From the NCBI RefSeq assembly GCF_042100115.1, contig NC_091272.1, forward strand, positions 5,766,001 to 5,830,000: DNA of 64,000 nucleotides, written 5' to 3'. A program made the position numbers and the translations under genes. Within the stretch, counting starts at the first letter, position 1; every line of letters starts with the position of its first letter. Shown one piece after another: positions 23,298 to 34,161 of the stretch. The DNA is from Alternaria dauci (taxonomy: Eukaryota > Ascomycota > Dothideomycetes > Pleosporales > Pleosporaceae). The notes below the pieces were generated by a model, which was given only the letters and a program-made list of their open reading frames with translations, was not told the DNA's origin and searched no databases.

Positions 23298-23908
23298 CTA
23301 ATCTTCTCCCCAAACCATTTTCGTTGCCTTTTCCATATCAATCACACCATTCGCGTCCGTGATCTCGTCCTTTCTCAGATAGAATACCGGCCACGCGTCT
23401 CCCGGCTCTCCATGCTGTATGTGACTCTCAATCGCCTCCGCATCTTGAGACCTGATACGCCAGCTACACCAAGTATGCGCTTTCGGAGGGAGCTGTTGTT
23501 CGGGTTCCCCTTCTGGAGCCAGCTGGATGGACAAGGGCTCGTCAGAATACACACAGGTCAAGAGTGTTTTGTCCTTGGCACTACGCGCATCTGCAATGTG
23601 AATGAAGTCGGTCTCCATGAAGTTGTGTTTGAGCTGCTCGCGTAACATCCACTCTTGACACTCCTCCACGGAAGTGAACTCGCTTGAGAAATCGGAGTTT
23701 TCGAGCTTGCGTTTGAAGTCAGAGGCCTCGTCAGGGCAGGTCTTGGACTCGGCAAGATAGAAGGGATCTTTCGACTGGAAAGTGTGGTTGGTGATCTTGT
23801 GGACAAACTAGCAAGAGCATTAACATCGTGCGATGGGTCAAGTGGACATGATGTGAAACCCACAGGCTTTGCCTCGTCGGCGATACAGAACAGCATGACG
23901 CCTGTCAT
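23298..23908 (-). CDS. Uncharacterised small protein (184 aa)
   Basis: Two exons, 23908-23864 (45 nt) and 23807-23298, joined at phase 0 across a 56-nt intron (GTGGGT ... TTGCTAG, branch GTTAATG), giving 184 aa. The first exon encodes MTGVMLFCIADEAKP, a hydrophobic strand-like start; the second begins FVHKITNHTFQSKDPFY. The rest is acidic with several Trp (CQEWMLREQLKHNF, HTWCSWRIRSQ, DAWPVFYLRKDEITD), giving the look of a small globular cytosolic domain. I do not recognise the family. The second exon alone has no ATG covering its conserved-looking start, which is why the short first exon was added. It lies 590 bp downstream of the HeLo-like gene on the same strand. Confidence 0.6.
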
Positions 23909-24319
23909 GGTAAGAAACGCTTTCCTGCCTTTTCAGCAGCTGAACTTCTTCTCTGAGTGGTCAACAATAGCAAGTAAAATTGCTTTATCGTTACAAACAC
24001 GAGCAACTATGGTGTCCGTTATGTTCCGAGGGTGGATGGGCTTATATGGATGCAGATGACGGGGCGTAACAACCCTACGCAAGCGATTACAAAACGATTG
24101 GACTGAGAAGTGTTCAGGGAACCATCAAATTTGGGGCACAGCAACGATGTGAGATTTCTATGACGTATTTGCAATAGCTAGATGCCTAAAACCCACAAGT
24201 CAAAGATGCCGTTATGACAAGTAAAGGTCTACTACCAGACATCAATCCAAGGAATCTATATGGAGAGCCCTACAGAATGGCACACCACAAACTACCCTGA
24301 CCTAGCCCACCCGATGGTT
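23909..24319. other. Intergenic region
   Basis: Upstream of the 184-aa gene and 3' flank of the membrane protein gene. No supported feature. Confidence 0.4.
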
Positions 24320-24862
24320 CTAGACAGCCGATTCTGCAAGATGGGTTCCTCTATTCGCAACACCGGACAACGCCTCGTTGGCGACGAGGAAGATGGTGAA
24401 GATTACGCTGATGCCCAAGAGAAAAACCAACCCACAGAGAAGACTACCAGCCAGACAGTCGCGCGATCTCTCCTTCGACCTCAAGTTCGGAATCAAGATC
24501 CTCCTTCGAGAGATCCGAGCCGCTGATGTTCGGTGCGACCGGTAAATTTCCAATGAGCGGTGGAGCGAGGTGGTCTCTGTGTTCAATGCAGACTCGATGT
24601 CGTTGCCCGGGTATGCACGGTAGACGAAATTGCGGGACGAGTGGACGAGGCTAGGGGGAAATTCAACATATTCGACGCGTGTGGGAGGTGGGTTTGATCT
24701 GTGCTGAGGACGTGGTGCAGAAGTAGTGTAAGGAGGCAGATCGGAAGCGGAATAAGGGGGCGGGGTCGGAATGGTGCGAGGAGTCGCATTGGTAGCGGTG
24801 GGGGATGCTGGGAGATGGCTCCGTTCATTTCTGTTGTTGGTGGACATGGCTGGATTGTGCAT
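24320..24862 (-). CDS. Small single-pass membrane protein (180 aa)
   Basis: Single-exon frame of 180 aa from an ATG at 24862 (a second in-frame ATG at 24847, MSTNN, is equally good). Residues 10-65 are Pro/Ser/Thr-rich and include PPPYSASDLPPY, a possible WW-binding motif. A basic, Arg/Ser-rich stretch follows (SRRRILIPNLRSKERS), then one clear transmembrane helix of about 25 residues (LAGSLLCGLVFLLGISVIF...) near the C-terminus, leaving a short tail of about 20 residues. The layout fits a tail-anchored or single-pass protein with a cytosolic proline-rich head. No family recognised. Coding is inferred from frame length and composition, not from similarity. Confidence 0.55.
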   Translation of the reverse strand: MHNPAMSTNNRNERSHLPASPTATNATPRTIPTPPPYSASDLPPYTTSAPRPQHRSNPPPTRVEYVEFPPSLVHSSRNFVYRAYPGNDIESALNTETTSLHRSLEIYRSHRTSAARISRRRILIPNLRSKERSRDCLAGSLLCGLVFLLGISVIFTIFLVANEALSGVANRGTHLAESAV

Positions 24863-25108
24863 CTAGTGTGTTCGTGAAGACACACTTGATCTTTTCTCGT
24901 AAGATGTGAGATGGGAAAGCTACAACTGAAAAAGCGATGTTTTATACACTCGAAATTTCGTATTGTGGGTGCGACGTATGCTGGTATAGAGTACCGTGGT
25001 TGTGATGATCCACCCAGGCATCGCTTGTGGCTGGGTACGACGAAGAAGAGATCTGGTCTGACCAACTGGAGTCGATGAATATAACTGTGATAGCATTATA
25101 CTGAGAGC

Positions 25109-26083
25109 TTATGCCGAAGCACAGTGGCCGCCATCCACTCTCAGGTCTGCGCCAGTCATGAACCGGCTGCCTTCCGCCAATAAGAATACTGCTGGTGCTT
25201 TGAAGTCATCTGGTACGCCAAGTTTTCCAAGTAGTGCGCCGGCCATCCATGTCTTCTCTACATCTGGATCCGCGGCGAGGAGTTCGTCGGTCATCGCAGT
25301 TCGAATGTACTACGTATGAAATTAGTAAAGTTCCCATGTAGTGCGATGCGAAAAGCCTTACGCCTGGCGAAAGCGTGTTCACCCGAATGCCGTATTGACC
25401 CCATTCTTGCGCTAGCGAGCGACACATTTGATGAACAGCTGATTTGCTGGTATTGTAGGCTGTACAAGTAAGACCCTGGAATTATGGTTAGATCCACTAA
25501 CGTGTCCAGCCAACATAAATGTCCTTACCCTATTCGCGACCTGACCCGACATGCTAGCGATGAGCACAATTGAGCCACCAGTACCCTTGTCTTTCAATAT
25601 CCTCGCTGCCCTCTTGACCGATATGAATGCGCCTACTACGTTGACACGAAGCATACGCTCAAAGTCTGAGGCCTCATAGTCGAGCGCTGGTACCCTTTGC
25701 TGGATACCCGCGCATGCGACCATACCATTGAGTGGCGCACCTCGCTCGTCTCCCTCGCGGGATATCTCGTCCAGCACTTGGGTGACCTCCGCTTCGCTAG
25801 TGACGTCGCATCGACGGTATGTCGCTGAAGTACCCAGTTGGCTGGCAAGCTTTGTCAATTCCTGCCATTCTGTGTTGCTTGGTTCTGGGAGGATGTCCAG
25901 GCAAGCCGCATGTCCACCAGCTTCAACCACGGCGAAGGCAAGAGTTATTCCAAGCCCACGTCCACCTCCTGTGATAGCGACTGTTTTTCCTGTGAGGGAG
26001 AAGAGTGCTGGTGTTTGTGGGGTCGCTGATGTCGTAGAGGAAGTCAGTGCGCTAGCGACGCTACTGATGGCTGTTGGACTCAT
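25109..26083 (-). CDS. Short-chain dehydrogenase/reductase (NAD(P)-dependent, polyol-dehydrogenase type)
   Basis: Classical SDR of 289 aa, three exons 26083-25529, 25475-25362 and 25309-25109, all phase 0. After about 30 Ser/Thr-rich residues the Rossmann fold starts (FSLTGKTVAITGGGRGLG, the TGxxxGxG cofactor motif). An NNAG-like motif reads VACAG, the catalytic Ser lies in LIASMSGQ, and the YxxxK pair is in YNTSK. Near the C-terminus are GIRVNTLSPGYIRTAM and FMTGADLRVDGG, both typical. CLDI at the end of the second strand has an Asp, which usually favours NAD. The layout resembles fungal arabinitol/sorbose-type dehydrogenases; the true substrate is unknown. An upstream frame extension lacks an ATG, so the start at 26083 is preferred. 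The N-terminal Ser/Thr stretch might be a weak mitochondrial presequence. Confidence 0.92.
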
Positions 26084-27511
26084 TTTGCGGTGTGGGGATT
26101 TGGCTTTTTTCAAGAACTGAGAGTCGTTGTAGGAGAGGATCTGAATGCGGAGTATTGGGGGACGACAGGGCGACAGCAGCTTCTATGTATGCCAGGACCC
26201 ATGGGTTGTCCATCGACGCGCATGTTCCCCACATCTGATAGTACGACCGCATTTGTGGAACTGGCGGGTTGAGATTTCATCGTCGCGCCTTCAACAAGGC
26301 GCATACGTGGACGGATGTTGGTGTTGATAGCTCAACTGCGGGACCCGACATGCCTCAGGGTTCAGACGTTGCCTAATTTGACCGAACAAGAACCACTAAC
26401 CGCTGCCAAGAAGACCGAAGTCGTGAGCATGGTGGAGTATCGAGCTGCGCGTACAGCTGCCGAACCAGGAAAGATCATATCTGGAGCTCTGGTCGTAGAA
26501 GTCAAAACATTGTCTGCCGCCTAGAGTTGGACCTGGGCTTTTGTCTTTCCCAGTTCGACTCGTGGACAGAATGGAGACTCTGAATCTAGTGTTTCAACCA
26601 TCGGCGTTGTGCTTAGAGAACACAACTTTGTTTTTATCTTTCCAATCTCGTAAGTAGAACTGCAGCGCTCTATACCTCCCCTACTTATTCATGCTGACGT
26701 CTGGCAGGTATGTGGCAATTGACTGTACAGGAGTAGAGTGAATTGTTATTCAGTCTTCGTCCCTCGCATACTCACTCCCAAATATACCGCCTCGATAACT
26801 TTCCGGGGTCCGTTCACCACTACACTGTAGCGCATCCCACAGTGCACGCCCCCATACCTTGCACCCCAGCTTCCGAAAACACCATGTTGGGTAAGTCGTG
26901 GGGAGACCATCGATCACGGCCAGGATCCGGTGCCCCTCGGTGCCCCTCGCACCCTTGGCTTGTGGCACTCAATATGCTCTCTTAGGCAAGTTTAGAAAAG
27001 ACCGTTGATTATCGCTGCCCTTTCGTGCCCTTTTCCACACAGCCGCATGCTACCAGATGGCGGTCTGACCAATCATCGCTCAACGCAGCTGCATACGCTG
27101 TGGCCCTTGGTGCCCCCTCATGCAAGCCACAAGGAGCTCGGAGTTACTCTAAGTAGCAAGTTCCGCAGCAACCATCGATTTACGTGGAGACAGCGACGGT
27201 GCATAATCGCTGCTTCAAGACAGTCGTGCAGGGTGGGATGTGTTGTCACGCTGTACCGCTGCAGGCGGTGTGGGCGCACGAGACCCAGAGCAATGAGGCT
27301 GAGTGACGTCTTCCTTCCGCGTGCGCACGAGCTTATCGAGCCTACGACTCGTCTCTCCGGGTCCCGCCGTGTCTGCATCCCGCCTTTTACCCAACGACAC
27401 ACACCTCCTATCATGATATAGCAGCCCTAGATCTCTTTTTCTTTTCCTCTGTTCGCGGTTTCCGTTGCATCTTTTTCTTTTGCGGTTGCTTGTTTCACCT
27501 GCGCACACTTC
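26084..27511. other. Divergent intergenic region, 1.4 kb
   Basis: Between the SDR (minus) and MOT1-like gene (plus). It holds a short direct duplication of GGTGCCCCTC (26929 and 26939) and two sets of splice-like signals (a GTAAGT at 26650 and one after an ATG at 26884), which would encode only a 9-codon frame. No convincing gene. The last 120 bases before the MOT1-like start are C/T-rich. Confidence 0.4.
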
Positions 27512-28909
27512 ATGTCTTTCTTACGGAACTCGATGCGGCGCTTTCGCCGCACGCAGATACATAATGTCGAGACGATTAAATCGCAGCCGTTGGCAGAGCT
27601 TTCCGGCTCGCTGGGCGACCTTGGGACTCTGCTGCCGCTTATGACTGCGTTGGTCTTGACCAACTCGATATCATTACCCTCGACATTATTATTTACTGGA
27701 GCGGCAAATATCCTGACCGGCCTTGCATTTGGCATACCTCTGCCCGTACAGCCTATGAAGGCTATTGCCGCAGTAGCCATAGCTCGGCAGTTTACCTTGG
27801 AAGAGAACGCCGCAGCTGGTCTTGTTGTCGCGGGCTTCGTAGGCGTATTCAGCATCTTCGGCCTGGTCAACTGGGCGAACCGCGTTACCCCGATTCCAGT
27901 GGTCAAGGGAATCCAAGTAGGAGCAGGTCTATCGCTCTGTTTGAGCACCGGAACGAAGCTACTTTCCCCACTAGAGTGGACGGGTCCGTGGTGGGGCGAC
28001 AATCTGTTTGTGGCGGTTGCAGCCGTTGTCCTCTTACTATGCACGTTTCCGTATCCCAGGGTGCCATATGCTATGATCATCTTCACAGTCGGCATCCTGC
28101 TATCCCTTACGTCTCCGCAAAGCGACAACGTCCATGTGCCACGTGCCGCGATTCCCGTTCTCCATCCCTCGGGCAAGGATTTCCTGAAAGCAACGACAAC
28201 CGCGTCTCTGGGCCAACTTCCTCTTACGCTTCTCAACTCTGTCATTGCAGCATCGGCGCTCGCATCTGACCTCCTGCCATCGCCAACCTACCCAGCGGCA
28301 CCCACAGTCACGGAGCTAGGCATCTCTGTCGCTGTGATCAATCTCGTAGGCTGCTGGTTCGGAGCCATGCCCGCCTGCCACGGCTCCGGTGGATTAGCGG
28401 GCCAGTTCCGGTTCGGCGCGCGCAGCGGTTCCAGCATCATCTTCCTAGGCGTGATCAAGTTCGTGCTCGGTCTCATCGCCTTTTGGAAATCATCGGCCAT
28501 TATTGATGTGCTTCACAATATCCCCAAGTCCCTACTGGGTGTCCTTGTGCTCGCTGCTGGCGTGGAACTAGCCAAGGTCGGCGAGAGCATCAACACGGAC
28601 GCTCGCGATCTTCGCGTGCTGGACAGGGACATGACGTGGGACGGCAAGAGGGTCAAGGACCTCGATGAGCGGGACAGGAAGGACAGGTGGATGGTTATGC
28701 TGGTCACTGTGGCTGCTCTTCTTACCTTTAAGAATGACGCCGTGGGTTTCATCTCTGGACTAGTGTGGCACTGGGGCTTTGTGGCTGCGAGGAGGATTGA
28801 GGATCGGAGGACTGGACGCACCGAGGGCCATGTGTGGAGAAGTGTCGGGCATAGCCGGGATGAAGGTGCTGGATTACTCGCACATACAGAGTCTGATACT
28901 GTTGCATAG
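27512..28909 (+). CDS. Molybdate transporter, MOT1 family
   Basis: High-affinity molybdate importer of the MOT1 (Sultr5-like) family, 465 aa, single exon, feeding molybdenum cofactor synthesis for nitrate reductase and other enzymes. Family signatures are clear: ELSGSLGDLGTLLPLMTAL near residue 30, FGIPLPVQPMKAIAAVA near residue 75, and CHGSGGLAGQFRFGARSG near residue 290. About ten hydrophobic segments are visible. The protein lacks the STAS domain of sulfate transporters, as expected for MOT1. A charged cytosolic loop (DRDMTWDGKRVKDLDERDRKD) precedes the last membrane segment, and the hydrophilic C-terminus may be regulatory. The ATG at 27512 is followed by a basic stretch and fits the family start. 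It is convergent with the ABC transporter gene. Confidence 0.93.
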   Translation: MSFLRNSMRRFRRTQIHNVETIKSQPLAELSGSLGDLGTLLPLMTALVLTNSISLPSTLLFTGAANILTGLAFGIPLPVQPMKAIAAVAIARQFTLEENAAAGLVVAGFVGVFSIFGLVNWANRVTPIPVVKGIQVGAGLSLCLSTGTKLLSPLEWTGPWWGDNLFVAVAAVVLLLCTFPYPRVPYAMIIFTVGILLSLTSPQSDNVHVPRAAIPVLHPSGKDFLKATTTASLGQLPLTLLNSVIAASALASDLLPSPTYPAAPTVTELGISVAVINLVGCWFGAMPACHGSGGLAGQFRFGARSGSSIIFLGVIKFVLGLIAFWKSSAIIDVLHNIPKSLLGVLVLAAGVELAKVGESINTDARDLRVLDRDMTWDGKRVKDLDERDRKDRWMVMLVTVAALLTFKNDAVGFISGLVWHWGFVAARRIEDRRTGRTEGHVWRSVGHSRDEGAGLLAHTESDTVA

Positions 28910-29267
28910 ACGTACACTGCCAAACCATCATTGTCACTAATTGTCATGAAACAGCATAACATAATACATCCTGACAACTAGCCATACCCACAATCACGAA
29001 CACATATCATACTAAAGTCGAAGTATTTTAAAGTTCCAGTCATATTTCAGTCATTTCAACATAATGGTACGCAAGTTGGCAAGCGGACCATTGTTGGATT
29101 AGGTGTGTATATACAAAAAATGCTTGATGAGTATGTGCTCAGCGCTTGAGCGTATGAGAAACAATAGATCTAAGTCTTGAAAAGGTATAAGGCCGATATC
29201 AGCGAGTACATGTATCAAAAAAGCCAAACGAGAGTTGAAAAACGAAAAGGCGGGACAAGCGTAGTGC
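28910..29267. other. Convergent 3' intergenic region
   Basis: AT-rich spacer with the 3' ends of the MOT1-like and ABC transporter genes. No other feature. Confidence 0.5.
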
Positions 29268-32200
29268 TTATGCCTTCTCTGAGATCTCTTGGGCTGGTGG
29301 TGTGTTGGCACCGGTGATTGAAGCGTATCTTGCAGCCTCAACACCCTTGTCACCATCGGCGTTTGAGTTGCGGCTGCTACCAACGTGCGAAGGCTGGTCA
29401 AGCTTCTCCTCCTTGACAGCGCCCTTGTGTCCACCGACCTCCTTCTTGTCGGCCTTCTCCTTCTTGGGTTTGGGCATGCGGACGAGGTAGTACAAGGCGA
29501 GAGCGGCACCAACGTTGAAGATGATGTAGACCCAGAGGATACTGTGAAAGAGAGTTAGCAGGGTTTCATTCAAGCATGTAGAAGGTCGGCTTACCCAAAG
29601 TTACGCCACACGTCGGAGTAGTCGGAAGAGATACCTGAAAGGAAGACGTTGGTGTCCTCGATGGCACAGAATTCGCAGTTGCTCGTTGCTCCAGGGTTCC
29701 GCATCTTGCCGCCAGCAACCGCTGTCCAGTCTGCCATGTATTCACCGCAAGTTTGGTTCGGGCGAGGGTCGAAGTGGATCAGCTCATTCTCCGCACATTC
29801 CACTACACTGTTGGCAAGACCAACAGACAACATGCCAGACACCATGTAGGTGAAAGGCGAGACGCGGTACATGAAGATCCAGAAGCGAGGGAAGTCGGAA
29901 GGCTGGGCAAGGACACCACAGAAGATGAGGCAGAGCGAGAACATCAAGTTGGCTATGTTGCCACCAGTCTCAGCGGAGTCGATGCCAGCGATGACCATGT
30001 GCGTGAATGTCGAAGTGAAGAGCAAGAACATCCAGACGAAGAGGAAGAGCTGGAAGCCGCGGAGGGTGACGGAGTCGGTGTACTCTGCGTTCATGTACAG
30101 GCCGATGGGATAGTACCAGCAGAAGTAGATGAGCACAGCCATGAGCGAGTTCCAGGGAAGTTCGACAACAATGTTGGAGATCATGAATGCCTTCCAAGAG
30201 TAGGTCTTGGAAGGGCGCTCACGAACCTCGTACAAGGCACGCTGGGTGACAAAGTGAGGCATGATCTGCTGGACCAACTGACCGAAGATTGTAAGCAACA
30301 TAAAGATACCGAACAGTTGGTTCTGGAGACCCGTCTGAGTGTTGGGCATCTGGAAGAGCGAGAAACCGATGAAGAGAGCGGAAAGAACACAGAGGAAGGT
30401 CTTGGAGTAGATATACGAGGGTGTGCGCCAGTATTGCTGGAAGACACGGACCATGGTCTCGCGGAGTTGGACTGGGAAAGGAGCGGCGAACTCGCGGAAG
30501 GCAGCCTTGTCCTCGCGTTTCTGAGCAGACATAGTACGCTGGAGAGCTTCAGCCTGGCCACGTTCCGACTTGAGTTCAGCGAGATGGCGCTTGACCTCAC
30601 GGTACTCCTCAGAGTTGCGCCAGGTCTGGTGCCAGTCAATGTCTGTGTGCGAACCAGGAGCGGCACCAATGACCTCCAACATCCATTCGGCAGGGTTGGC
30701 GGCAGGCGGGCAAGGAGGACCACCGTTGCGGACAAAGTAGTCGACCAGAATCTTGGAGTTTTCACCAACCTCTCCGTAGTAGACGGTACGTCCACCACGG
30801 GCCAGGAACAAAAGACGATCGAAACGTTGGAACAACATGGCACTGGGCTGATGGATGGTGCAAAGAATAGCCTGGCCGTTCTTCTTCAGCTTGTCCAGGA
30901 GATCGAGGATAGCCCAAGATGTTTGAGAGTCCAGTCCAGAGGTGGGTTCGTCCAAGAAGAGAAGAAGAGCGGGCTTCGCAGCCAGTTCTACACCGATAGT
31001 AAGACGCTTGCGCTGCTCGACGTTGAGACCTTCACCAGGGACACCGACGACGGCGTCGGCGTATTCGGTCATTTCCAGAAGCTTGATAACCTCCTCGACG
31101 TACTCGACCTTCTCTTGACGAGGGACGTGCGCCGGCTGACGGAGAACGGCGGAGAAAGTAAGGGCTTCACGGACAGTCGAGGTAGAGAGATGGAGATCTT
31201 GCTGCTGAGCGTAACCTGGACATGACGTTAGCATATGGTCGCACAAAGGGGAATAGTACAGGAAGACATACCTGTCTTACGCTGGAAAGAGTCGTCACGA
31301 GGCTTGCCGTCGACCAACATTTGACCGGTGATGACACCCATAGTGGTACGTGTAGCCAAGCAGTCGAGAAGCGTCGTTTTACCAGCACCAGAGACACCCA
31401 TGAGCGCAGTTAGAGTACCGGGCTTAACCCATCCGTCGACGTGGTCAAGGATACGGCGGGGCTCCTTCTTGATGGTGATGTCGTAGCAGACGTCCTCCCA
31501 CTGGAAGATGGCAGTTTGGCGTTCGATAATGGCAATGTTGTCGGAATCATTCTGAGCAGCGACGTTGCGTCCGGGAACAGCGGCTTCGAGATCCTCTTCA
31601 GACTTGCTCTTGGGCGCAGGAAGCTTGTGGCCACGACGGAAGACAAGGACTTCACCCTTGGACTTCTTGGCGGTGATGAATTCAGTACCAACAAGGTAGA
31701 CGAGCATGAGACCAATCATGAAGGCCCACATGATACCGAAGTTGCGCCACTTGTTCTTGGCGTAGTAGTTGAAGGCCGAGTTGATGTAATCGTCGCCATT
31801 GACGTACGGCTGTCCAGGAACAGATCCGATGGTCCTGCAAGCTTGCTGAGGGCCAGAGATGTCCTCGTAGCCAGCACCGAATGGGATGTACTCGTTGCAC
31901 TCAAACTGCCTGTTGTGGAATTCGTTGACCATGAGGGCCTCGAAACCGTAACTGACAGGGTTGATGTAGCGGATCCACTTGGACCAACCCAGCATGTAGC
32001 TGGGAGGGATAGCGAAACCGGTGTACATGACAAGACCCAAGATGAGGATAGCGGCGGGTGCGAGAGCCTGGACAAGGGAACGGGACAGAGCAGCGATGGA
32101 ACGGAAGAACATGGACATGACAAGCGTCAGTGTGAAGGAGATGAGGACGAAGAAGAAGAAGTTTCCGGGTTCACGTCGGAGGTTCGTCATGAAGTAGAGG

Positions 32201-34161
32201 ACCAGGTTGAAAGTGATGGCGTTGACAATCTTGTACGGCATGTCGGTCAACATACTGGCAAAGGCCTCAGCGGATGGGTGGTACAAGGCGTAGCGCGAGT
32301 GCTTTTCGACAATGGGACGTTGGGCGTAAAGCGTCAGAATCTCGAGGGCGGAACCGAAGGCGTTCATCAGAATGGCGAAGAAGAGAAGAGCGGAGCGAGA
32401 GTAGAAACTTGAAGTGGTCGATGGGAGGTTGTAGAAGACGGACGAGATGATGAGGGCCATGATGGAGTTGGCGACGAGTTGGGTGACGGTGATACTGGGA
32501 TCTGCCTTCAAGCGAACGAAACCTCTCCACAAGCAAAGCTTGACCTGCTGCGTGTACGAGAGTGTGTAAGGCGACGCCTCGCGCTGGCCCTTGGCCTTCT
32601 GAAGTTGGCGCGACTCCTTGAAGCGCTGGGCAGACTCGCCACCAATGGGGTATTTTTGCTCATAGGCTTCAATGTCCCGCAGGAGAGCTGCTCGCTCGGG
32701 AGACTCCGCCCAGCGCTGCGCGAACTCGTCAGGAGTGCGGGGAACACGGTTTTCGAAGCCCTCGCGGACGATGCGCTCCAAGGGGCTGGTCATGGAAGTC
32801 AAGAAATCGGCATCGGTTTGACGGTCGGGGCAGTGGAAGCCCATGTTGACGAAATACGCCTTGGCCTCGGTGGTCTTTCCGAAGAAGATCTGGCGACCCT
32901 CGTAGAGAACAAGTGCCTTGTCGAAGAGGTCGTAAGCAGCCTGAGGTGCCTGGTAGATGGCGACGCAGGCAGTGCTGCCGTTGATCTCAGTCTCCATGCG
33001 GAGGGTTTTGCAGAACTCGATGGCGTTTGCAGAGTCGAGACCTCTGGTGGAGTTGTCCCACGCTTGCAGGGGCGCTCTGCTGAGGGAGGCTTCGGCGATG
33101 GTGACACGCTTTCGCTCTCCTCCGGAGACACCACGGAGGAAGTCGTTACCGACACGGGTGTTGATGGTGTGAGAAATTCCGTACAAGGCCATGATGACAT
33201 CGCGCTGGTGCTCGGCAAACTGCTGTACACTGACGCCACCAGGGATGTTCCTTGGGCGACGTGCCTGGGCAGCAAAGTAGAGCGTCTCTCCAACGGTCAT
33301 CATGGGGAAATGAACATCGACTTCGGCAGTGTAGATGGCCTCACCGCGGTAGTTCTTGTTCATGAGCTCTGGGCTGACACCTGGTCATAGTCAGTAAAGG
33401 GGTTACCGTGTAATCTAAAGTGCAAACGTACCCTGGTAGTTGATGTGCGAGTTTTCGTCAACGAAGAAGCCGTGTGTCTCTCCGGTGATGGTCTTGAGGA
33501 AAGTTGAGCAACCAGATCCAGGAGGTCCAAGAACGACCAACATCTCGCCGGCCTCGACGAGACCATCGCAGTGTTGCAGAATGTTAATCTTGCGACCCTT
33601 GTCACCCATGACTTTCTTGATGAGCCCAGGTCCGTCGAGCCACACATTACCAACGCTCTTTTGGTAATCAGTGTCAGATCCGAAACCATGGACGTTGAGG
33701 TCGCGGAAAGAAACACCAGCAGTTCGTGTGGGCGGTGCATTCTCGTCGTTCAACTGGAGGTTGAGCATAGCCTTGGTCCATGCTCGTGCATTAAAGTGCT
33801 CGCCGTTGGGATCCAGCGAAGAATTTGGTGCTGCATTGAACGGGTTCTGGTTGGCTGAAGATTGGTGGCTTTGCGAGGTGAGTCGTCGGGCAAGTGCGTG
33901 AACGGCCTCTTCTCTCCTGGTAGTCTCGGCCGCTTCGTCGGCGTCATGTGTGTTGTAAGATCCATCCGGTTTGTCGGCATACTGGTTATTACTCCTTGGT
34001 GGAGAATTCTCGACAGCCGCTATGGTTGAGGCATCTGACTCGGCAGCTTGCTCGTTGTCGTTGTAGTGTGAAGGCCGCCTGCCACCCATCTCTGGTGGTG
34101 GAACGCCGCCGGATACAGCCTCCCGATCGTAGTTGGAGGTGAAATTGCCGACTAAGGACAT
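29268..34161 (-). CDS. PDR/CDR-type ABC transporter (ABCG, full size)
   Basis: Plasma-membrane drug efflux pump of 1577 aa with the (NBD-TMD)2 order of the fungal PDR family. Exons: 34161-33432, 33380-31272, 31215-29595, 29541-29268. NBD1 has Walker [10 protein letters not shown] at about residues 212-220, signature VSGGERKR and the degenerate Walker B region [15 protein letters not shown]2 has Walker [10 protein letters not shown], the degenerate signature LNVEQRKR and Walker [18 protein letters not shown]. This asymmetry is normal for PDR pumps. Two sets of six membrane spans follow the NBDs, with large Cys-containing loops before the last span of each half ([25 protein letters not shown]). 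The N-terminal 130 residues are Asn/Ser/Asp-rich and the C-terminus is a Lys-rich tail. It is likely to export toxicants; the substrate cannot be read from sequence. Confidence 0.96.

Noticed and set aside
24863..25108. Minus-strand open frame upstream of the single-pass membrane protein (24583-25065)
   Set aside because: It overlaps the better-supported 180-aa frame in another phase and has no splice or domain support.
26880..27010. A possible tiny spliced gene starting at the ATG at 26884
   Set aside because: The join would give only nine codons before a stop.
27427..28245. A 272-codon minus-strand frame opposite the MOT1-like gene
   Set aside because: It is a shadow of the MOT1 coding frame with no family features.
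29753..31225. A 490-codon plus-strand frame opposite the ABC transporter
   Set aside because: It is antisense to a highly conserved exon with strong codon bias, which creates long open antisense frames; the product is low-complexity and resembles nothing. The same holds for the plus-strand frames at 31441-32412 and 32479-33390.
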